Source: Pseudomonas sp. CC120222-01a
Lineage (GTDB): Bacteria > Pseudomonadota > Gammaproteobacteria > Pseudomonadales > Pseudomonadaceae
Assembly: GCF_003097235.1 (NCBI RefSeq)
Contig: NZ_QEQQ01000024.1
Span: forward strand, 1-64,000
DNA length: 64,000 nucleotides
Reading direction: 5' to 3'
Part shown: positions 42,690-50,703 of the stretch, piece after piece
Position numbering within the stretch: position 1 is the first letter of the stretch
How the letters are laid out: each line of letters starts with the position of its first letter
The notes under the pieces: generated by a model
The model's database searches: none
Seen by the model: the letters and a program-made list of their open reading frames with translations, nothing else
Told to the model about the DNA's origin: nothing
Position numbers and translations under genes: made by a program

Positions 42690-43152
42690 TTGATCACCTC
42701 CCTAGCCGTCACTTCGCTCAAAGCTGAGCCGCTACAGCTAATTTGGATCCAAGCTTTAGCTTACTCCTGTGCCGCTGATTTCAATGACCGTTGATCACCT
42801 GGAACACGCCGATTATCGCCAGTGGCGCTCAGCGGACCTGCACCTGAAACTCATACGAATAGCACCATTGACGCCAGGTCAGTTCGCTTGTTAAACCAGT
42901 TGTGCAATCGCTGGTTTTCCAGCACCCCAGGTAGCCATAACCTTTGAGGCTACGTCACGCACGTGATGGTTATCCCCAAATGCGATTCGCGTTCGGCAGC
43001 TCGCATGGTCACCGTCCCCGGTGATGAACGCCTTCCAATCCCCCATAGCTCATTGAGCCTGCGTCATTGACGCCCCCAAACCCAATCCATACCAGTGCTG
43101 GGAATTCTCCCGCATGGGTGGCATTCCTCCGCACCTTCTGGAGGATCTCATC
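42690..43152. other. Intergenic with conserved leader element
   Basis: About 460 bases between DUF3742 (minus) and DUF3085 (plus). It should hold promoters for both. It contains copy B of the conserved element (42967-43019). GGAGG lies just before the DUF3085 start. No gene seen. Confidence 0.55.
42967..43019 (+). promoter_or_regulatory. Conserved ICE leader element, copy B
   Basis: Matches 17745-17796 at about 45 of 52 positions, one single-base gap. The dyad TGCGA, 15 bases, TCGCA is intact. Similarity extends weakly to both sides (ACCTT..AGGCT upstream, GATGA.CGCC downstream). It lies 134 bases before DUF3085. See copy A. Confidence 0.6.
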
Positions 43153-43518
43153 ATGCTGCGTTTCACAGGCACTGAACTTCACGCCGTGTTAGCAGAGGCC
43201 GGTATCAACGGTTGCAGAGTAATATTGGTCAAAGACCACGGCGTCTACCTCATGTCAGAGGTTGGCGAAAGCAAAGCGGATGGCGGTGGGCGTAAACGCG
43301 TGGCCTATGCAACCGGTTGCAACCCTGCCGTCGACGACTTCGACACCTGGTGGAACCGCGCCCGCGATGAATTCGGCGGCGATGATTTTGCCGAGTACTT
43401 TGACATCAATGATCCCGTTCTCGCCAGCCTTCGCGGTACTGCAGGATCGCTAGTGGTGGAGGCCACCTCCACCCACCTGTACCTGGCCGCCGAGGTTGAC
43501 CCTGCGGGAAAACCTTGA
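43153..43518 (+). CDS. DUF3085 protein
   Basis: A 121-aa soluble protein of the DUF3085 family, a frequent accessory gene near ArdC-type antirestriction genes on plasmids and ICEs. It starts MLRFTGTELHAVLAEAGING and includes VAYATGCNPAVDDFDTWWNR (about 49-68), the conserved part. The ATG at 43153 is preceded by GGAGG. It is followed by a strong hairpin at 43539-43577. Function unknown; proposed link to antirestriction is from context. Confidence 0.75.
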   Translation: MLRFTGTELHAVLAEAGINGCRVILVKDHGVYLMSEVGESKADGGGRKRVAYATGCNPAVDDFDTWWNRARDEFGGDDFAEYFDINDPVLASLRGTAGSLVVEATSTHLYLAAEVDPAGKP

Positions 43519-43813
43519 ACGCAAAAGCGAGCACCTCGCGCTTCCCGAGAGGCACCTAACTGGCCTCTCAGGAAGCGTTTCGCACTACGTTCAGACTGAC
43601 CGGAGACCGCCGCTGGTCAGGAACTCAAGGCCGATAGTCTTCCTTGGAACGCCCTGGATAGACCCGTTCAAAAGAGGTGAGGACCGGAGATTGACCCCAC
43701 ATTCAGGCGCGTTTTAATGGACGGATGCTCCCTGCTCGGCGGGTTGATCGGATCGGGCAAATCCACACCAAACCTCAGAAAGGTGACGCGGAACCTGCTA
43801 ACCGGAGGCTACC
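43519..43813. other. Gap with terminator, no gene seen
   Basis: About 295 bases between DUF3085 and the next small gene. It holds the hairpin at 43539-43577. A GGAGG at 43804-43808 serves the following start. No other structure recognised. Confidence 0.5.
43539..43577 (+). terminator. Strong hairpin after DUF3085
   Basis: CGCTTCCCGAGAGGC and GCCTCTCAGGAAGCG pair at 14 of 15 positions around a 9-base loop, 20 bases after the stop codon, followed by TTTCGC. Likely a terminator, though the T-run is short. Confidence 0.65.
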
Positions 43814-44134
43814 ATGTCCAGGATAAATCACCTCTCCACTGCCATTGTGCTGAGCCCAGGTGTCTGGCGACAGTTCATTGAACCTGCCACAGGCGAGGAG
43901 CCGGTGGGACAGTCCGCACTGCGCTTGGCAGAACTACTCAATAGCGCGCTGACGTCTGCACCGCTTGCCTTGCACCATCCCGTAGCACTGCAGCTCGACC
44001 TGCAGAGCAACGGCACTTCAGTAGTTGCCCATTTGCCGCAGCTTCAGCTGGCTCGCGTCACACCACACAGCGGCCCGGCTTTTTTGCTGGTCCGACTGCC
44101 AGATGAGAGCGCGGTAGACATCGCCGCCCTCTGA
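43814..44134 (+). CDS. Small ICE protein of unknown function
   Basis: A 106-aa soluble protein starting MSRINHLSTAIVLSPGVWRQ, with GGAGG just upstream of the ATG. No motif or membrane segment recognised. It lies between DUF3085 and the ArdC-like gene, same strand, and probably belongs to the same accessory set. Confidence 0.5.
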   Translation: MSRINHLSTAIVLSPGVWRQFIEPATGEEPVGQSALRLAELLNSALTSAPLALHHPVALQLDLQSNGTSVVAHLPQLQLARVTPHSGPAFLLVRLPDESAVDIAAL

Positions 44135-44223
44135 CCCACTCAGCACCGTCGCAGCCTCCTCTACCCCCACCGGGAACCCTTCCCGGCCGGGCAGCGTTCC
44201 CCCCTTCACGACCGGAGAACGTA

Positions 44224-45162
44224 ATGTCCGATATCTACCTAGACGTCACCAACAAGATCGTCAGTGCCCTGAGCCAAGGCGTGATTCCCTGGATCAAACC
44301 TTGGACCACCGCAGGTTCGAGCGCTGACTCTCCATTTCCCATCAATGCCATTACCCGGCGGCCCTACGCCGGCATCAACGTTCCACTCTTGTGGGCTGAG
44401 GCCCGCCTGCGAGGGTTCACCCAGGATCGCTGGCTGACCTTCAATCAGGCACGCAAGGCTGGCGGCCATGTGCGCAAGGGCGAGCAATCCACCCTCGCGG
44501 TGCTATACAAACCGATGAGCAAGGAGGCGCATGACGAGGACGGCCAGGTCGTTCGCGATGAACAGGGCAACATCAAACTGGTGCAGTTCGCACTCCTGCG
44601 CACGCACTGCCTGTTCAACATCGAGCAGACCGAAGGCTTGCCTGACGAGGAGCCAGCCTTCGACGAGCACACTGAACCCGCGACCTTCATCAATCATGAA
44701 CCGGCCGAGCAACTGCTGGTCGCCAGCGGGGCGCGTATCGAGCATCGCTACAGCGATGACGCGTTCTATCAGCCGATTCGTGATCTGATCCAACTGCCAA
44801 CGAAGGCGCAGTTCGAAGACGTCGGCAGCTACTACGCAACGGCGCTGCATGAGCTGACGCACTGGTCGGGCCACCGTACTCGTCTGAACCGTGAAGGTAT
44901 CACCGGCGGGCATGCATTCGGCTCCACGGCGTATGCGTTCGAGGAGCTGGTCGCAGAAATGGGCGCCGCGTTTCTCTGTGCACTCACCGGTACCCAGGGT
45001 GAGCTGCGTCATGAGGAATACCTGGCGTCCTGGCTTAAGATACTCAAGGAAGACAAACGAGCCATTTTCCGTGCCAGTGGTCAGGCCCGGGAAGCCTCTG
45101 AGTACCTGTTGGCGTTGCAGTCTGATCAAACCACGGAGACGCCAGCTCGTCTCACCGCGTGA
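44224..45162 (+). CDS. ardC: ArdC-like antirestriction protein with zincin metallopeptidase motif
   Basis: A 312-aa ArdC/DUF1738-type protein. The N-terminal single-strand-DNA-binding domain reads IVSALSQGVIPWIKPW at about 12-27 and AGINVPLLWAEARLRGF; the C-terminal zincin-like domain has HELTHWSGH (about 209-217) with a downstream acidic ELVAEMGAAFLC that completes the metal site. Such proteins enter recipients with the transferred strand and protect it from restriction. It ends at a bidirectional terminator. Length and motif are complete, so it is probably active. Confidence 0.87.
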   Translation: MSDIYLDVTNKIVSALSQGVIPWIKPWTTAGSSADSPFPINAITRRPYAGINVPLLWAEARLRGFTQDRWLTFNQARKAGGHVRKGEQSTLAVLYKPMSKEAHDEDGQVVRDEQGNIKLVQFALLRTHCLFNIEQTEGLPDEEPAFDEHTEPATFINHEPAEQLLVASGARIEHRYSDDAFYQPIRDLIQLPTKAQFEDVGSYYATALHELTHWSGHRTRLNREGITGGHAFGSTAYAFEELVAEMGAAFLCALTGTQGELRHEEYLASWLKILKEDKRAIFRASGQAREASEYLLALQSDQTTETPARLTA

Positions 45163-45181
45163 TTCCACCCACCAACAAAAA

Positions 45182-45204
45182 GGCCCCGATCCGGGGCCTT
45201 TATT
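45182..45204. terminator. Bidirectional terminator between ardC and the MvaT-like gene
   Basis: GGCCCCG AT CCGGGGCC with TTTATTTT on the plus side and a run of five A before it (T on the minus strand). It sits between two convergent genes and can end both transcripts. Confidence 0.85.
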
Positions 45205-45242
45205 TTGCCGCGCGACTTTTTCCGCTGTCAGCAAGTAAGTGA

Positions 45243-45608
45243 TTACTGTACCCAGCTCTCAACGGTGTCCGAGCCGTGCTCCTGCTTCCACTGCTTAAGG
45301 ATCTTGTGGTTGCCGCCCTTGGTTTCCACAATCTCACCGCTCTGCGGATGCTTGTAGCGTTTCACCTCGCGAGGCTTGCGCTGGCTGCTGCTGGACGCAC
45401 TCACGGTCGGTACGCTCAGGCCCTTGGCCGGATCCAGAATGCTGATCACCTGGCGCAAGCCCATACCGTACTGTTCCAGCAACGCTTTGAGTTTCTGTTC
45501 AAACTCGATTTCCTGCTTCAAACCGGAGTCGTTTTTCATGGCATCCAGCTGTTGCAGCTGCGCGGCCAGTTGCGCTTCCAGTGCTTTGAACTCGGCAAGT
45601 TTGGACAT
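45243..45608 (-). CDS. MvaT/H-NS-family xenogeneic silencer encoded on the ICE
   Basis: A 121-aa MvaT-like nucleoid protein. The N-terminal coiled-coil dimerisation domain (LAEFKALEAQLAAQLQQLDA, about 3-22) and the family's EFEQKLKALLEQYGMGLRQV and ISILDPAKG motifs are clear. The AT-hook-like DNA-binding end reads REVKRYKHPQSGEIVETKGG then NHKILKQWK. Pseudomonas uses such proteins to silence AT-rich foreign DNA. An ICE-borne copy probably lowers the fitness cost of the element or evades host silencing. ATG at 45608 has TAGGAA upstream. Confidence 0.88.
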   Translation of the reverse strand: MSKLAEFKALEAQLAAQLQQLDAMKNDSGLKQEIEFEQKLKALLEQYGMGLRQVISILDPAKGLSVPTVSASSSSQRKPREVKRYKHPQSGEIVETKGGNHKILKQWKQEHGSDTVESWVQ

Positions 45609-45733
45609 GAATGATGTTCCTAGGTGTGGGACAAGTGCTGGGATAATAACTGAGACTGCGGATTTAGCCGAGGGTTTACTTAAAGCGCACGCGCTCTTGC
45701 GAGATGCCGGTAAAAACGACCTCGCCTGGTTAC

Positions 45734-45952
45734 TCAATCAGACAAGTGCTGACACAGGTGCGCCACAAGTTGCCTTGGGTTTGCGCTGTTCCCGACTTTG
45801 AACAAAATATCGCGCTGGCTGCGGGGCAGTTTTTTCGCACAGCGCTTGGCTGCAGATCGGATGGCCGCATCCGTGCCATGAATCCGATCGGCCAATAACA
45901 CGACCAATACCGCATCACTCAACGTCATCCGCGCCCCTGCTCTAGCAATCAT
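45734..45952 (-). CDS. Small conserved protein upstream of the MvaT-like gene
   Basis: A 72-aa basic helical protein (MTLSDAVLVVLLADRIHGTD, AAIRSAAKRCAKKLPRSQRD) with no recognised motif. Similar short proteins with the LADRIHGTD text occur in Pseudomonas elements, to my memory under a DUF7740-type label, which I cannot verify. Start at 45952 or at the internal ATG at 45928. It lies 125 bases upstream of the MvaT-like gene on the same strand. Confidence 0.45.
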   Translation of the reverse strand: MIARAGARMTLSDAVLVVLLADRIHGTDAAIRSAAKRCAKKLPRSQRDILFKVGNSANPRQLVAHLCQHLSD

Positions 45953-46150
45953 GCTGGGCAGTCTACCCCCTGAACAAAGGGTCCGCTATTCCGATAGGCT
46001 GCCGATCCCGATGTGCCTGGCTTCGAATTATCACACGCGCAAAAAAGGCCAAGGCGGTAAAGGGTAACGGCGGCAATGGAAGGGGGCGCAAGGGTAAGAG
46101 CTCTATCCGAAAAGGGAAAAGGACCTTCCGAACGAACAGCAGGTCATGCG

Positions 46151-47875
46151 ATGAAACGCTGGTGGTTAACATTTCAAAAAGGTGAGGCGGCAGAGCCCCC
46201 TCCCACGCCCATCGCCGAGGGCATCATACTCCCCCGGTCGGCCGAATCTCTACTCGCCGCCGATCACCGGAGAAAGCTGCTCGAACGCATCTGGCAGTAC
46301 ACGGCCCTCTCCGAAGCGCAGTTTGATCGGCTCTACCTCGAGCCCATTCGCCGCTACGCCAGCTTCGTACAGCAACTCCCGGCGAGCGAAAGCCATCATC
46401 ACGCCTATCCCGGGGGCATGCTCGATCACGGGTTGGAGCTGGTGGCGTGCAGCCTGAAACTACGACAGTCCTACCTCCTCCCCAGTGGCGCAGCACCGGA
46501 AGACCAGGCCGCACAGGCCGACGCGTGGAGCGCCGCGATCGCGTACGGTGCCCTGCTCCATGATATCGGCAAAATCGCGGTAGACCTGCAGGTCGAGTAT
46601 CAGAATGCCGAACGCTGGCACCCCTGGCACGGCCCGCTGAACCAGCCCTACCGTTTCCGCTACCACCCAGGCCGCGATTACAAGCTGCACGGCGCCGCAG
46701 CGGGGTTGCTCTATACGCAGATCCTATCGCCCGCCCTGCTCGACTGGCTCAGCGATTACCCCGAATTGTGGAGTCAATTGCTGTTTCTGCTCGCCGACCA
46801 CTACGAGCACGCTGGGACACTCGGGGAATTGGTGCTGCAGGCTGACCGTGTCTCCACCGCGCAAAACATCGGTGGCAATCCTGCGAAGGCTTTGCAGGCG
46901 CCCAAGCACTCCCTGCAGCACCACTTGCTAACGGGACTGCGCCATCTGGTGAAGAACGAGTTCAAGCTCAACCAGCCCGGCGCGGCCGGCTGGCTCACCG
47001 AAGACCACCTGTGGCTGGTCAGCAAGACCACGACCGACAAACTACGCGCGCACCTACTGGCTCAGGCTGTGGACGGTATCCCCTCCTCCAACATCGCCTT
47101 GTTCGATGAACTGCAGTCACATGGACTGGTGGAAGCGACACCGGAAGGCAAGGCGGTTTGGAACGCCATTGTCACGGACGGTGACTGGCAGCATCGCTTC
47201 ACCTTCCTCCGTCTGCAGCCGAACCTGGTCTGGGCCGATGAGCTCCGACCTGAATACTTCAGTGGCACGGTTGAGGCGACGATGGACCCACCCCTGACCG
47301 GTGAAGCCGGGGAGTCGGCCCTGGGTAGGCCGCAAATTGCAGCAGTAGAACAACAGCCTACCACTGTGCCGCTGACTCAGGATATCGACTACCTCGACGA
47401 TCTGGTGGACATGTTGCAGGGGCCAGCCGAGCTCGAGGATGGACCGGTTGCGGAAAGCTTCCAACCTACCACTTCGCCCGACCCAAACGACGCGGGATTA
47501 GCCTTTATGAAGTGGCTGCGCGAAGGCATTCACAGTCATCGCTTAGTAGTCAACGACAGCAAGGCCAAGGTCCACACCGTGGACGGCACCTTCTTCTTGG
47601 TCACGCCGGGCATTTTCCAACGCTACGCTGCTGAGCACCCAGACTTGGCCGAAGCAGATCGTAAGAGCGATGCCTGGCGGCGCATCCAAAGACAATTTGA
47701 GAAGCTGGATGTTCATCTGAAAAGACCTGATGGACAGAATATTTGGGGTTGCAGCGTACGAGGCCCGCGGCGAGCCTCGTCGCTTAACGGCTACATCTTG
47801 CGTGATTTCAACCTCCTAGGCATGCCGCCTCCTTCAAATAACCCGTTCCTGTCGCTACGACATCCGACGCCCTGA
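46151..47875 (+). CDS. traI: MobH-family relaxase TraI (PFL_4751 / TIGR03760 type)
   Basis: A 574-aa relaxase of the MobH class, which nicks oriT and pilots the strand. The N-terminal TraI_2 domain shows HHHAYPGGMLDHGLE (about 82-96) and the HD-type metal site LLHDIGKI (about 135-142). A DNA-binding domain near the C-terminus (DUF1528) shows HSHRLVVNDSKAKVHTVDG then TFFLVTPGIF. I start at the ATG at 46151 rather than further upstream because MKRWWLTF is the normal family start. In relatives an integrase often follows; here defence genes follow instead. oriT has not been located. Confidence 0.9.
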   Translation: MKRWWLTFQKGEAAEPPPTPIAEGIILPRSAESLLAADHRRKLLERIWQYTALSEAQFDRLYLEPIRRYASFVQQLPASESHHHAYPGGMLDHGLELVACSLKLRQSYLLPSGAAPEDQAAQADAWSAAIAYGALLHDIGKIAVDLQVEYQNAERWHPWHGPLNQPYRFRYHPGRDYKLHGAAAGLLYTQILSPALLDWLSDYPELWSQLLFLLADHYEHAGTLGELVLQADRVSTAQNIGGNPAKALQAPKHSLQHHLLTGLRHLVKNEFKLNQPGAAGWLTEDHLWLVSKTTTDKLRAHLLAQAVDGIPSSNIALFDELQSHGLVEATPEGKAVWNAIVTDGDWQHRFTFLRLQPNLVWADELRPEYFSGTVEATMDPPLTGEAGESALGRPQIAAVEQQPTTVPLTQDIDYLDDLVDMLQGPAELEDGPVAESFQPTTSPDPNDAGLAFMKWLREGIHSHRLVVNDSKAKVHTVDGTFFLVTPGIFQRYAAEHPDLAEADRKSDAWRRIQRQFEKLDVHLKRPDGQNIWGCSVRGPRRASSLNGYILRDFNLLGMPPPSNNPFLSLRHPTP

Positions 47876-48367
47876 GTATCTTCGTCTGTTAACAGCCAGT
47901 CGATCGTGAGCTGGCGCAATATACCCCGCCAGCAAGAATGAAAGCATTTGCAGATAAGCCCCAGCAGGCGCCGGCCGGGCACAGACAATGCCCCACGAAC
48001 AGAGCCACCGATTCACCGGCCAGGTGGGCCGCCGATGCGGGGTTGATCCACTTTGAGTGAACAAACCTGCTAAGAAATCCACCGAGAGTGGAAAATTAAA
48101 TAGCAATACTGTTTGTCTGCCCCAAAAAACAGAATTCCTGTTCACGATGTGTGGATTCAATACACGTAAAGTGTATTTTTTACATATTGTAAAATCACTC
48201 CCCGGACATTGAACCCCTTGTAGATCGTGGCCTCCAGCGATTTTCTAATAAATTGCTTGCCCATCAAGATTTTCTCGCTAGAGTATTCTCCACACGAATC
48301 AGATCCATAGGTTATCCAAAAGGCCGGCCTCGCTGCGCACTTTTTAAATCAACTGGGGAGCCCGCTA
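47876..48367. other. Intergenic between relaxase and defence operon, AT-rich palindromes
   Basis: About 490 bases with a sharp fall in GC after 48050. AATACAC/GTGTATT forms a 7-bp hairpin at 48159-48177 followed by T, and directly beside it TTTTACATATTGTAAAA is a perfect palindrome at 48178-48194. These could be a terminator for traI and an operator for the next operon. GGGGAG at about 48355 serves the GTG at 48368. No integrase or tRNA remnant found here. Confidence 0.55.
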
Positions 48368-49303
48368 GTGGGAGAGTGGTCGAAAAGTATTGGTGAGCAC
48401 GGGGAAGACATTGTCTTCTCTTTCCTGAAATTCATCGGTTGGAAAGCAGCCGTCCGAGGCATTGACGTCAGCTGCATACACCCTGATGGGCACAAGAAAA
48501 CGGCATCAGCATCCGAGCGGACAAGCCACGGGATTGACTACGTGTACACGGCCCAGTCTCCCCTAGAGGATGGCGTCCTCAAGCACCTCTGTATCTCGTC
48601 GAAATTTTCGACCAAGGCCTATCTCCGCCCCTTGGGGAGCACTTTCAAGAGCCATTTCAGCGACCTGGCCACAGCCATTGAGTGCTTCAAACGGTCAGCG
48701 CAGAAAAAACAGCTCAATGGTGGCTATACTGGGATCAGCGCGGAGGTCGTAGCGGGCGTGTTGTTCTGGATCAACGGTGAGGACGTCAAAGATTTTGATG
48801 CCGTATCTGAGGTTGCGTCCAGCAAGAAGCTGGAGGATTCCAACTTCGGCACCATCTATGTGGTCGACAACCGACGCGCCTGCTTCCTGTACGAGGCCAT
48901 CTCGTACATGCGCAACACATACGGCGCCGCCAACGTTAGATTCCTCTACCCTTCCACTGGCAAGAATGTTGACCCCTCCCACCGCATAGCTGCCGGTGAC
49001 GTACTGCCCGCTGAGTACCTCACAAGCGGGATCATTCCCTTCTTCGTTCAAGTAGGTGATGCGAAGAGCTTAGCCATCTGCTGCGACGATGAATTTAGCG
49101 AAGAAGGTCTGCGCCGGCTCATCGGCTATTTGTCTTCGGTAGCGTTGGACTTCCCGCAGAAGGTGGTCATCGCGTTCCCTGATTACAATTTCGGTGATCA
49201 TAGCCGCCAGGCTGCGCTAGCAAAGGGATCTATCGCCAACAAGCACTTTGCCGAACTTGTTGAAGTGGTCAGCTACCGTTCGGATTTTAGGGGTATTGCA
49301 TAA
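48368..49303 (+). CDS. GapS4a-like PD-(D/E)xK-type defence protein
   Basis: A 311-aa soluble protein whose first 80 residues look like a restriction-type nuclease core: GEHGEDIVFSFLKFIGW (Glu about 13), HGIDYVYT (Asp 57) and a strand ending in CISSKFS (Lys 79). In PD-(D/E)xK enzymes the residue two before the lysine is acidic; here it is serine, so the site is a variant. The rest is an alpha/beta region of unknown type. GTG start follows GGGGAG by 7 bases. Its stop overlaps the next ATG, making an obligate pair. Pair layout fits the GAPS4 anti-phage system; assigned by family memory, not a search. Confidence 0.6.
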   Translation: MGEWSKSIGEHGEDIVFSFLKFIGWKAAVRGIDVSCIHPDGHKKTASASERTSHGIDYVYTAQSPLEDGVLKHLCISSKFSTKAYLRPLGSTFKSHFSDLATAIECFKRSAQKKQLNGGYTGISAEVVAGVLFWINGEDVKDFDAVSEVASSKKLEDSNFGTIYVVDNRRACFLYEAISYMRNTYGAANVRFLYPSTGKNVDPSHRIAAGDVLPAEYLTSGIIPFFVQVGDAKSLAICCDDEFSEEGLRRLIGYLSSVALDFPQKVVIAFPDYNFGDHSRQAALAKGSIANKHFAELVEVVSYRSDFRGIA

Positions 49304-50430
49304 TGCATCTGGATGATGAAAATGCGATCTTGCCTCAGGGCGAAAATCTTAGGGCCTATCTCGTCCAACCGTTTGTGTCCAAGGGCGATCTAAAGCATCT
49401 GCTCCGCCGTCGCGGCGTCTTTATGTCACAACAGGATAAGGAACAAAGTATCCCCTCGCTGACGCTTTCACTACTCAAGCCCAGCGAGTTCGTGGAACTG
49501 CAGCAGCTGTACACTGCGAAAGAAGACAACCCTAAGATCACAACGCAGATCATCGAGTGGTCGGGTACTGAAACCTTGATCAGCAGTATCCCCGACGACA
49601 TCGACATCAACAAAGTGCTGGATCTTGATTTCAAAAATTTCAAAGTCTTGAACGCTCCCAGCTTCTACCCTGCTCCTAACAGCGGCGACGCCATACGCAT
49701 GGATTTTGAAATCGAGCGCCTGGATCGATCCAAGAGCTGGGCTGATTCGCACAAGCGGTTCAAAGCTTCAATCGAAATCCAGAAGAGCAAAGACAAAGAC
49801 GAGCTGATCATTATCAGTACCCATACCGCCCCAGAGACAAAGCAAACGAACCGGGCTATATCAAGGCATCTGATCAACCACTTCAAACTTGAGGGCCAGA
49901 TCGCTCAGAAGGCCAAGGTGCGGCAAATCCGTTTTCGCGACTTCACGAATGCAAAGCGGTTTGACTATCTATTGGGGCTCACGCGCGATAGCAGACACTC
50001 GTCTATCACCTTCAAAGAGGTGGTGGACATCGGCCTAGTGCCAGACGAAGACCACACCCTGCCGGAGCAGTTGGAATGGATGGAGGAGCGGATTCGGGGG
50101 CTGGATTTGCGCGGCACTGGCCTTGAGGACTCCGACTTTTTAAGCAACCTCGCCTACCGGCCTTGCCTACTGATCCATCGCCTCGACGCCAAATTCAGGT
50201 TCAGTCTCTCCGGCATGGACGGCCACTGCGTCATTTCACTCGGCTTCCCCGACTTCAACAATGGTCATAATCGGGATAGTGAAATCGAACTGCGTATTAA
50301 AAAAATTGACTTCGATGAGCCTCGCCGCAGCTTGGATAAGAACGAAGCCAAGCAAACGATCCTCAAAGAGCTCGAATTTGAAAAGATCGAAACATTCAAA
50401 AAGCTCGCCAACCTCGAAGAGACTGCGTAG
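49303..50430 (+). CDS. GapS4b-like partner protein
   Basis: A 375-aa soluble protein. The N-terminus ILPQGENLRAYLVQPFVSKG, LKHLLRRRGVFM and SIPSLTLSLLKPSEF recalls the GapS4b family of the two-component GAPS4 system. The middle third is basic (WADSHKRFKASIEIQKSKDK) and could contact nucleic acid. The C-terminus is a charged helix (KNEAKQTILKELEFEKIETF). It shares one base with the preceding stop. No catalytic motif recognised. It most likely forms a complex with the nuclease-like protein. Confidence 0.58.
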   Translation: MHLDDENAILPQGENLRAYLVQPFVSKGDLKHLLRRRGVFMSQQDKEQSIPSLTLSLLKPSEFVELQQLYTAKEDNPKITTQIIEWSGTETLISSIPDDIDINKVLDLDFKNFKVLNAPSFYPAPNSGDAIRMDFEIERLDRSKSWADSHKRFKASIEIQKSKDKDELIIISTHTAPETKQTNRAISRHLINHFKLEGQIAQKAKVRQIRFRDFTNAKRFDYLLGLTRDSRHSSITFKEVVDIGLVPDEDHTLPEQLEWMEERIRGLDLRGTGLEDSDFLSNLAYRPCLLIHRLDAKFRFSLSGMDGHCVISLGFPDFNNGHNRDSEIELRIKKIDFDEPRRSLDKNEAKQTILKELEFEKIETFKKLANLEETA

Positions 50431-50612
50431 CGCAAGCAAAACCATTCCACATTAAGCACAGCGTGGGGCTTTTGCTCCGCGCAGCTGGATTATCTGCTCT
50501 CTATCTGCTGAATTCGTACTGATCCAACTGTCGACGAAGAAATGGCTCGTGCAAAATCGTTGAGAAGGAGAAGGTCAGCTTAACCATGAGGCAGGTGATA
50601 GTCCTGAAAAAA

Positions 50613-50647
50613 GCCACCCGACCTCAAGGGATGTCGAATGGCTTTTT
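50613..50647. terminator. Terminator between convergent defence genes
   Basis: GCCACCCGAC and GTCGAATGGC form an imperfect stem, preceded by a run of A and followed by TTTTT, so it can work on both strands. It separates the plus-strand GAPS4-like operon from the minus-strand OLD-type gene. Confidence 0.65.
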
Positions 50648-50703
50648 ACACAAGCTGTCAGGTAGCTCAGGAGCAAAGGGCCCAAGCCACCCTAGGACTA
50701 GCA

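Noticed and set aside
48368..49303. Reading the nuclease-like protein as HamA of the Hachiman system
   Set aside because: The partner lacks every helicase motif expected of HamB; the pair fits GAPS4 better.
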